A DNA stretch of 64,000 bases, from the NCBI GenBank assembly GCA_026874595.1, contig CM049306.1, forward strand, positions 104,421,142 to 104,485,141. Reading direction: 5' to 3'. Under the pieces are notes generated by a model that saw nothing but the letters and a program-made list of their open reading frames with translations, made no database searches and was not told the DNA's origin. Shown one piece after another: positions 49,759-61,000 of this stretch. The position numbers were made by a program, and so were the translations under genes. The DNA comes from Sipunculus nudus (Eukaryota > Annelida > Sipuncula > Golfingiida > Sipunculidae). Numbering within the stretch: the first letter of the stretch is position 1; each line of letters starts with the position of its first letter.

Positions 49759-49849
49759 TAAGAGCAGGCACCTATCTTCAGCAGCATTTAGAAAGCAACC
49801 ATACTATGTTAGCCTTCGGGCTGACACATCCATCCACTCCTCAGTTATG

Positions 49850-51320
49850 AGAGATTTTTAACCAAAGCAAACAGATGGATAGACGCCACCCAAAGACAAC
49901 TGCAGATGGCGCCACCAGTCTTGAATACATGATTGAATATACCTGGTATCCAAGAGCTATGGACATGCACAATTTCAGGCCAATACAGAAAATTACTTCT
50001 GTGAAAAGAGGATTTATTTATTCTATGAAAATGGGAAGGTAGGTGGCACCACCAGTCTGGTCTATGATAAAACTCTCAAAGATGCATGTACATGCATGCC
50101 AAATTTCAGACCATACATTGAACCACTCCTGAGATATAAGCAATTTTCACCCAAAGCAAATGTATGGATGGATGCCACACAAAAACAATTGCAGCTGGCA
50201 CCGCCAGTCTTTAATACAAGATGGGGGTATTGAAGATCTATGGACATGCACATTTTCAGGCCAATATGGTGAATTACTTCTGAGAAAAGGGCATTTATTT
50301 ATTCTATGAAAACAGTAAGCTAGGTGGCACCACCGGTCTGGTTGATGAGAAAACTCTTCAAGATGTGAACATGTAAACTTTAAGACCAACACATTGAATG
50401 ACCCTGAGTTATGAGCAATTTACACCTAATGCAAATGTATGGATGGATGCCATATGAAAACGACTGCAGATGGCACCACCAGTCTTGAATATAAGATGGA
50501 GGTATCCAAGAACTATGGACAAGCACAATTTCTTGGTCACAAGGCCACTGCAAATCATTCCTGAGGAAAGGGCATTAATTTATACTGTGAAATCGGTAAA
50601 GCAGGTGGTACCACCTATCTGGTTGATGAGAAAACTCTCCAAGATGGATGTACATACCAATTTTCAGACCAAACTTTGAACTACTTCTGAGATATGAGCA
50701 ATTTTCACCTAAAGCAAACGTACGGATGGACGCCACACAAAAATGATTGAAATTAGCATCACCAGTCTTGAATATGAGATGTAGGTATTGAAGACCTATG
50801 GAAATGCACAAATTACCCCAACCTGTTTATCAGGTTTTGACTTATAATGCTCACATTACAGTCAAGTTGCAATGATGGGATATTAAATGGCGCGGAAACA
50901 AGAAAACGACAGGTGGCGCCACCTGTCTTCTGCATAAGACAACACTGTCCAAGATCTTTGGTCAACTTGATTTTTGGACTAATCTGTGCATCACTTATTG
51001 AGATATTCATGATTTTACTTGATTTTCATCATTTATGGCAATATTCAAGGTCAAGGGCACTCTCATAAGACAGAGCATGACCCCAATTTAAATATACATC
51101 ATCCAATAACCCATATCTATTGTGATTTCCCCCAAAATGGACATAATCAAGGTCTAGGTCACTCTTCTAGTAAAGGTCACGACCCCATTATAAATAGGCC
51201 TTGTCCTATTACCCATATCTATGCACATGTCAAGTTTGGTAAAGATCAGTGAAATATTTTTTCGAGTTATCTCCCCTGAAAGAAATCTCTGGGGCGGAGG
51301 CACAGGCGGCGCCACTACTG
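49850..51320. repeat. Repeat family A array with (G)GTGGCRCCACC cores
   Basis: Diverged units with cores near 49907 (GATGGCGCCACC), 50043 and 50322 (GGTGGCACCACC) and others, then an exact 20-bp palindrome GACAGGTGGCGCCACCTGTC near 50910. Phrases 'caagatggatgtacatgc', 'tttcagaccaa', 'cactcctgagatatgagcaattttcacc' link it to the 37 and 46 kb arrays. It abuts the 3' end of allantoicase. Confidence 0.7.
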
Positions 51321-51862
51321 TGCCTTAACCTTAGTAGCCAATAGGATACAATTTCTTTGACTTATTCTTAGGGTAATACACTGGCTCCTTAACATATATT
51401 TTAAGCAGGTACCACTATTAAGTGACAAAATCAACAACCATGACATGAACATCATTATGAAACAAATACATTTTATAAATGAAATAATGAAAAAAAAAAC
51501 AAAGGCAACAAACATTGAATCCCTTCTGCAAAACCTGAGTATTAAAAGAGCCCCTAATGCCAACTTTAAAATGAAAGTGTAAACATTAAAACACATAACA
51601 AAGATAAATGAGGCAGACATCAAAGAATCTTCACACCTGTAGGTTAATACACATTAAACTTTGTATAAATATCTTATTACATATAATGTTATATAAGTAA
51701 TACAGGACCATTAAAATTAGCTGCATGATCCTCAGTAGAACTTTCATGACTGGGAACTCATCACTTGCACACACTGATTATGAAGAATAAAACAAAATAC
51801 CAGTAATTAGGGTAGTTTTAGAGGTATATGGCACACCAGAATCTGATATGGGACTTATTTCA

Positions 51863-52083
51863 TTACAATTTGGGAACAGGAGGTTTATGCTTATAACCAA
51901 ACAGCCTCATTCTGCTTATACCACCATCTGGTGCCATGGTAACACGAACATGGCTGATCACCCCAATCTTCTGAACAGTTTCACCTGAGTAAAAATGTCT
52001 CTTGTGAGCAGACATCTTTTGTACTGGAAGGAGTATTTTCCAGTTCTTGTTTGGAAAGTTTAGCTTCTCAACACTGTAACAAC
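51863..52083 (-). CDS. ALLC: Allantoicase last exon
   Basis: Completes Gly, then [20 protein letters not shown] through [20 protein letters not shown] to PPVPKL and TAA at 51863-51865. Acceptor GTTATGCAG. Confidence 0.94.
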
Positions 52084-55000
52084 CTGCATAACACATAATC
52101 AACCAAATAAGTTATTGTTTTAAAAAAAAGGTCTTATTTCAGCTTAAGCATCAGTGACTTTGAATTAATTTACCCAGTGGTCATGGATCAAATATATAAA
52201 TATATATTTTTTTATACAAAAAGGGAATGCCTCAAGCCAAGTGGTATGATATGGATCTAGTTTAGAGAATTATTTGTTTCTCCTTTTTGCCTGAAGATAC
52301 CATGTCACCAAGACCTAAATTAATGTATAGCAAGATATTTTGCTCAACCAAACTGTATGCAATATTTCAATTATATAGCTGTAATAATCTGGTATGTGAC
52401 CTTATATAAAAAATGTGAATCTGGATTGCAGATGTACAAACGATTATTATTACTAATATACCCCAGATGACTTACAACCAAAACTAATGATACAGTACAG
52501 TATTCACATATTTTCTGGGTACAGTTTTGTTCTGAGGTACATTTGATAACCGGTATAGAGAATGTTAAATTGTTTACCATGAGGCATTGTATACTGGTAA
52601 AGTGCCAATTAACCTTTTTTAGTTTTCCCTTGGTGAATATTACCTTTTTTAATATTTATGCTTGTATTTAATGGAAGATGTCATGTTAACAAATGCTCTA
52701 ATTCATGCTGTATTGAAACAATCCATCATAAAGGAAAGCATGGGCTAAAGCTCATATGAATATGATACAATGACTGAGGAAGGTCATATCAGTAATTCAC
52801 TTACCTTCAATAAAACATGAATCTGGAAAGTTCCCCTTGAAGTGATTTGTATCTAATTCAATCTGAAAATTTTCAATATTCATTAGATTTATACACCAAT
52901 CTGATCATTAAGAATACACAGGCATCAAACTTTCATTGTATTTGAATATCTCTTTTAACTGTTTCAGACATATATTTATTGTAACAAGTACACATGCCAT
53001 TTCATGGAGTTGGAAAATACCATCAGTTGTTAAGGCATTGTGTATAAAACTAAAAATTGTTGACAACAGAAATGCCATCAATGCCGAGATTTTGGCTACA
53101 TCTTTTCTGTACTGGCCCACTCAATCTCAATCACATATATTGACATTGTAGCTGATGCACAACTATGTACATGCAAATTTTCATGGAAACGTATTGTTTG
53201 TGAGTAATATTGCTCACAATGTTGTAGGGGTTAGTCAGAGAGAGGTAAACAGGCTTGAAGATGGCACCATCAGTCTACCACCAGTTTCAATCATGTACAA
53301 GGTAGAGCTGTCCAAGATTTCTCACATTAATGTTCAGGACAATCAATCATAAGTTTCTTAAGACTTATCATATGACTTTCACCAAATATTAACCAAATCA
53401 AATGAAATAGAAAGAAATCTTTGATTAGGTTCTGAATTATATTGCTCACATTGTTCTCAAGGTGTAGCAATAAACTGTAGAATAAAAGCTGAGATAGAGG
53501 TTGATATAAGATTATAAAAGTTTGATGGCAAGTTACCTACTTGCTGGATTATTCCAGGATGACCCAATTTGAACTCTGCCCATTCCTGGCCCTTAAATTG
53601 AATTATCCCTGCATCATCAGCTTTCAGTATGGGTGGACGATCCAGCTTCAACAGACAACATACAGAATATATCACAGAGTTGCTATAATAAAACAGAACT
53701 AGAGGGTACATGCTGCAGTGCTAAACGTCTGTCTTTTGCATAACACTTCATTTATCTAGCAATGCATATTGAGACCTTATCAAATTAAAACCCAATGTTA
53801 AGACTTCAATTTTGACACAAACAATTTGAAAATATGCAGAAAGCTCCTGCCCTTGGAAAGTTGTGTGGTATTGATGTTCTCTCAGTGAACGGTAATAATC
53901 TATTGAGGGTGTACTGGTATATGTAGTAGATATGTCTTTACACCTTTAAATAGTTCCCCGTTTCTCTTACCCTTCGTGCTGTCTCCCAGCCCTCAGCCAT
54001 TATCCTCGCTCTGCCAGGATTGATAATATTGCGTGCATGGCCATAATGAACATCACTGTAATCAATGCAGGTTCCTCCATTCTTCATGGATACTAAATCA
54101 ACTAACTTATGAAAGAAAAAGAAAATTTTGTTACTCATTTCTTTAATCAATTAAATTTATCATATATATCATAAACATTATACACACATCAATATCTTTG
54201 GTAAATGTAGAATACCACTGTCCTTTACCTGCTTTACACAACAACTAAAAATACATTTCAGAATATGTGCTTAAACACTCAGGCTTTTAATGTCCAGTTT
54301 TATATGTCTTCAAATATCTTCAGTACTGTGGCTGGAAGGTGACCTCTGACCTGGTGAACTGGGAGCTGTGGGCTCAACAACAGAATGTTCAACCATTGCT
54401 GGACAATTATAATGAGTCTTAAAACAAATGTAAAGTGGTGCTTTCTACAATATATGTGATAGTACAAAGGGGGTAGAAGTGAATTTTGAAGAGCATAGTC
54501 AGTAACCCTGGGTTGAATCAGTTGTACAAAAGTTATGTAAGAAAACTCCATGTTCATGTAATTAACATCAGTTTAGGCCCACTGTTAATTGTTTACAAAG
54601 CAACAGTTTTATAGGACATATTACAGTTCATGAACTGCCATCTTACCCGGTACCTGGAGATCTCGGACCTTTTACATCTCGGCCCACACGAAGTCGGACC
54701 ACTTCAGATCGGACCATTACGATCTCGGACCACTGGGCCGACAAACTCGGACCACTTTGTATCTGGCCACTACGATCTCGGACCACTTTGCGATCGGGCA
54801 ACTATGATCTTGGACCAAAGTAACATAAATGTCCTGGCCGCCTTAACTGTTATGAAATAACCAATGTAATGTTTATAATACACAAAATTATTTTGTCTGC
54901 GCGCGATTCAGATATTAACAAGGGACCTATGGGTCACTGTGCTCAGCTGACGTTAACCTTGAAGGTTAAAAAAAGCCTGATCTCAAATTCTGCTGAGGCA

Positions 55001-58000
55001 GGAAAATAATGAACAAATGTTTGTATTAAATCCTCTTTTTTTTTCACATCAATTATTAAATCTAAAATAATATCAAATAGAGATAAAGTGTAAGAGGAAG
55101 AGGTAATAAAGGCCATGGTTGGTTTATATGATTGGTTTGTATTGATGAGCAAGAAATTGTTGCAAAAAATATTTTGTGACCTGACCATGTGTTTCCTAAT
55201 GTTGAAACTAAAGCATGTGAGCAGTTTGTGAACAAATGATCTGTACTATTACCATGATCATTAGTTGGTTTTTTGATTAACTGTTGACATTTCAGTAGTT
55301 TTCACATTTGTTCAATTGAATCTATTTTTTTGTATAATATATATTATTAAATATATATTTTTTTTTATGAAATGTATACAGTTGAAATATAGCTAATTAA
55401 CAACATAAAACAGGGCAAACAAAGCCTGATCTCAAATTCTGCTGAGGCAGGAAAATAATGAACAAATGTTTGTATTAAATCCTCTTTTTTTTCACATCAA
55501 TTATTTTCTAATTTAAGTTTATATTTCTATACATTTCCAATTTAACATATATATCTGAATATAAAAGTTGATTCATAATTCTCGATTGCATCATCATAAA
55601 TCTCAATCTTGTCAGATAACACCACATCATGCATACAAATGTTTATTTATTTTTACCACAAAAATATATCTTTTAAATCTGCAAAACAATAAATATCTAA
55701 AAATAGCACTTGATTTAGATTTCACAATTTTTAATTGTGTCTTTATTTATCTATAATATGCTTCATATTTTATAATAATTTAAGCATACTGATGGGTTCA
55801 ATTATATTTGTTAAAATCATTTAAAAGAAAATTGATTTCTTTAAAAATGCTACATTACACAACATTGCATCTTCTGAATTACACCTTGAATTATTTTTTC
55901 AAGGAAAGTTTTTGCATATCGGAGTGGAAACAGCATTACAATTAAGGAGATACAGTGAAAACAATAACAATTACTGCATAACACTTGGTGGGTTGGGTTT
56001 GCAGGGGGGGGGGGGCGGTGATTTGGGTGGTGATATGAGAATAACTGTACACCTGTCACAGCAGGGGATCTCCTCCAGTGACTGTAACAAATCAGAAACC
56101 CTGGCATAGCTGACTTCCAGTGACCTGGAGTGGGACCCTGCATCTGTAATCAAAGCAAGTGACTACAGAAAAAAAATCAAGAACTAGCTTAATTTTCATG
56201 CTTTTATTTTCAAATTTCAGATTTAGACAAACTAAATATTTATGTTTACATGCTGTGAAAATTAAATCAATGGTGCTTACATGAAAAAAACGTGCCATGG
56301 TCAAAGTTGGGCTAAATTTAAGGTACTGATTTTTTTTTATGCTAATAACTTAAAAAATTTACATAATTCAGATCTAATTTTGGGTAAACAATTGAATCTT
56401 AATTAAACATAGTTATGTACTTGAGAAAATAGACTCTAGTTTCAAAATTTTTCACGTTAAGTGAGTTATTATTTTTTCTGATTTTTTACAAAGTCCATTA
56501 TGTTTGGGCCCATAACTTAAAGAATTTATACTTTACAGACTTCATTTCTGGCATGTACATAGGAACTATAAAGAGGAATGTTTATAGAAAATTTGAGAAA
56601 AAAACAGATGAGTGGTTTTGATATTAGGCAGTCCTGAAGTGTGAAAATAGGATTTTAATAAAAAATTGAGGTTTTTCCTTAATTTCTCAAAGGAACGAAG
56701 TCGCAAAGACCCAGTTTTCGGCTTGGTAGGAGATCTTGGGGACATCTAACATTATGCTGAATTTTGGATTCCTAGGTCTTACGGTTTCAAAACGTGCCAC
56801 ATCTACGGACGGACGGACGGACGGACAGACGGACGGACGACGGACAATGGACCACGACTATAGCTCAGATGACTTATAGTCAGCTGAGCTAAAAATTCCA
56901 TTTGGACAAGTTAGGCCTACGACATAGCTCAGTATGTATATCCACTCAGAAAACATTTGACACACACAAGCACACACTCTTAATTACACTTAATTTATAA
57001 TAGTTCGTGTTACACGCATGACACCATATTTTAACTCAAAGGGAAATGACAAAGTTTATTAGAATTTAATATAAACAATATTAAAAGAGGTATGAAAACC
57101 GAAATACCAAATTTGTGATAAACTACATTAACCAATAATACACAAAAAAACATGTGTGAATCAAAGAATCAGAACTGCTGTATCGCTGTAACATATCTAC
57201 AATTCAACTAAATAATATTAAAGAGTGAAAACAGTTGTAGTTTAGATATATACATAAAACAAAAATTCAAAAGTGGGAATTGACACCATATTTAAACTCA
57301 AGAGCTGAACAAGTTTATAAGAATTTTGTATATATACAATATAAAAACGAGATTCAATTTTTCTCTCATTCAATCTTTCATTCATTTTGTCTAACTATAA
57401 TTTAATTTTTCTTTCATTCAAACTGTCTATCATTCAACCTTTCTTACTTTCATTCATTCTTTCGTTCCTTTATTCAATCTTTATTTTTTTTGTCTGTCTA
57501 TCATTCAATATTTATTTAATTAATTCATTCAATCTTTCGTTCATTAAATCTTTTTTCATTCATTCTTTCTTTCATTAGCTCATTCAAACTTTCATTCATT
57601 TAGTCTATCATTCAATCTTTATTTCATTCAATCTGTCTATCATTCATTCTTTCCTTCCTTCATTGCTTCAATCTTTCTTTCATTATTTTTTTTCATTAAT
57701 CTTCCTTCCATTCATTCTTTCGTTCCTTCATACAATCTTTCATTTATTTTTTCTGTCTGTCATCCATTCTTTCAATCATTCATTCATTCATTCATTCATT
57801 CATTCATTCATTCATTCATTCAATCATTCTTTCTTTCATAAAATCTTTTTTTCGTTCATTCTTTCTTTCATTCATTCATTCAATCTTTCTCTCATTCAAT
57901 CTTTCATTCATAAATTTAATCCAGACATGGGGTCTATTACAGTTGTTCTATTACTATTACCATTACTATTACTTTCAATTTCTGATATTACTATTACTAT

Positions 58001-61000
58001 TACTATTACCACATTTTATCTTCTATTACTATTACTATTACTATTACTGGGGTATCTATTACTATTACTATTACTATTACATGTACTTAAACTGATGGTA
58101 GGATTCTAGACCTTGCGCAGCCATGAGTGCTATGAACTAGCACTACAATCACCTGTTTATATAATATTAAAAGCAACTATATCATCCAGTTACCTACCAA
58201 ATTTTCTTATACTGTGTCTGTCATTTACAAGAAGCCTAATAATACTGGAGTTCTTAATTATTTCTGCTTCTTTAATTCTGTTTTTTTTTTAATATTTTGA
58301 AACCTCAATGATCGTTATTCGGGTGTTTCAAGTCGAAATTATAAGATAATTGTATGAACTCTTGAACACATGTAAATTAAAGCAACCCATTGTAAAGGCC
58401 CCGGCATATGTGAAATATTGATTTATAATTATATGCATACTTGTACATTTTATATTATTTTCATTTATATTTCACATAAATTTATTTTGTAGTACATACT
58501 TCCATTAAGATTTAATCCTTCGTTCTCATAGTCAGTAAATAAAGATTTTCAGTGTGACTAAAGATTGTCTCCAGAGGAATTATTCATGATTATTGCATAT
58601 TATTATTTAATAAAGCTGACAATTCAGTCCTTTATGTATGTATCAGGAGAGGAATTTATGTAGGGTTGTGTCCTGTTTCCCAATCCTTATAAATATATCC
58701 AATAAAAATACTGTTTACGTCAAGATTCTGGACAGAACCAAACTGGAGACAAAAGTACCCCATCTTCTCGGGTGTATATGTTCATTTGGATGTGATGCCA
58801 TGTTTTATTCCATCACATAATACATATTGAGAGTGAACAGAGAGGTGGTAAACTTTGCAATAATGGTAGCATGCATGGCTTTTATTCTTCAGGCATGCCC
58901 TTCTTCATTGCAGCAAAACAAGCATAGGATAATTTGGGAATAAGGAGAGTGATTTAAACTTACATCAATTTTACAAAACAAATAAAATATTATTTAAATC
59001 ACTTTCACAATAAATTTGGTTTTAAAGAATCTTGTACTTTAAATTTTGTACATAACAGGATCTAATTATTCGATATCAAAATTTCAGATATTAAATAATA
59101 ATATATTAATAGTCACTTATATTCTCATATAATATAATCAAATAAATTAATATCATGAAAAAAATGGTTCATTTAATTTTAAAAATATAAATTAACATAA
59201 TTTTAGATACTGAATGAAGATCTGCAAAATTGGTACTATGAAATAACAGACAAGTATTAAAAGAATATTTTTAAAAGAATATGTATATAAATTAACTAGA
59301 TAATACATGTGCCTGCAGTATGACTTTATCCAAGTGATTGTAGTACTGGTCTGAGTTAGCATTGTAGGCTTCAGTACGTTATGGGTAGTGAAAACACCAC
59401 AAGCTTATCATGAACATTTTGGGTCTGCAATGTATCTGGTTCCATATTATATTTTCTTGAATGTGTGTTATTGCAATCTGTATGATTAAAATGCAAACTG
59501 GCTTGTGAAAACAAATCTAGGTACATTTCAGAATATGCATAATGATTGATGGATGTGAGATAAGATGTACATGTCACAATAATATAATACACTATTTATC
59601 TGTCTCTTAACATCAAACATGCCTCTGTTTATCCATGGTTTACTAATCAAAGGTCAGATTGTACCAGGTAACTTATTTGGCTGTGACCTACTCTGTCCAG
59701 TACTCTTATGTAATTAGCACCAGTGGTCACCAACAATGTGGCAGCTGGCCCATGCTTGCCTCAACAATAGACACATCCTGGGCAGTTACTGGACAAGAAC
59801 TGAGTCTGTTCAGCATTATTTGCTGATATGCTTCATGATCAAGGGGCTCACAGGAAGTAATAGAAAGTAATATGTATTACTCTATTACTTTGCCTTCTGT
59901 TTCTATTACTATTACTATTACTGCTCAAATTTTTGAGTCTATTACTATTACTATTACTATTACATGGAAAAAGCTGTAATAGTCTATTACTATTACTATT
60001 ACTTATTACTATTACCCCATGTCTGATTTAATCTGACATTCATTTTGTCTTTCTTTCATTCTTTCTCACACACACTCGTATACTTTAATACACGATCAAA
60101 TGCACACACTTTAGAATATTTATAAATTAGTATTAAGACGATATGGAATGAATGATTAATGATGGAGAGAATGATGAAGAGAGAGAGGCAACAGTTATGC
60201 GTGGAGTAATAATGTTTTAATAATTAGCTTTAACATCGTTTGAAGACGGAACATATACATTTGACAACTACATCATGAGTCTGACAAAGGTCTGAACGGG
60301 TCCGATATAGTGGTCCGAGATGGTACGGAATGTGGTCCTAGATCGTCGACGGGGTGGTCCGAGATTGTACTAAGTGGTCTGACTTTGTGCGGGCCGAGAT
60401 GTAAAAGGTCCGAGATCTCCAGAAAGCATCTTACCCACTTACCTGCTTATCACTGATGGTAGTCCAGTCCTTCTGAACAGTACCATACACGCGTAACCTA
60501 GCAACCCCACCATCAGGGTAGATATTGAACCGTATGTGTGTCAGCCTGTCCTTGCAGTCAACTTTGATGTAGTTATGACAAGATGTCTTGTATCCTGCTC
60601 TCATCTCTGTCCTTGGTACAATCTCCTTCCAGTTCTGAAAATTCATCACTGCCAGCATATAACAAGAACTGTCTCAGAAAACTCATAACACACTCATATT
60701 AAATTTGTGGCATAAAATGAAGGGAAGGTGCTAATCATAGTGGAAATATTCACCAATTGTTAAAATGCTCTACTTCCATATGATTCTTGGTCACATTTGC
60801 ATGTGTTACAAAGAAGATAAAAGTTGACTACACCCTATTTCTTTAGAGTTTGTAACAAGTTTTTGACAATATTGGGTTAGCCTGGGATCCTAGAATTCTG
60901 ATGTTTGGAACTCTTACAGGTTTAAACTAGAATATCAGCAAAAGCTGACAAAAGCCCTCAGCCAAAAGAACAGTGTTTAGAGGTGGTAACAGTAACAAGT

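Larger units (their letters stand above)
54649..60426. mobile_element. Candidate 5.8-kb MULE-like element in allantoicase intron
   Basis: Flanked by a perfect 10-bp direct repeat CATCTTACCC (54639-54648, 60427-60436). The ends are inverted: after a few bases both read CTGGAGATCTCGGACCTTTT ACATCTCGGCCC, then further diverged copies of TCTCGGACCACTT, over about 150 bp. The interior has no transposase and carries a HINE copy, microsatellites and a hAT-like insertion. A 9-10 bp duplication fits Mutator-like elements best. The right end is only 16 bp from the exon c donor. Confidence 0.75.

Noticed and set aside
57663-58109. Hydrophobic 148-residue plus-strand frame
   Set aside because: Translation of TTCA and ATTACT simple repeats across the hAT-like boundary.
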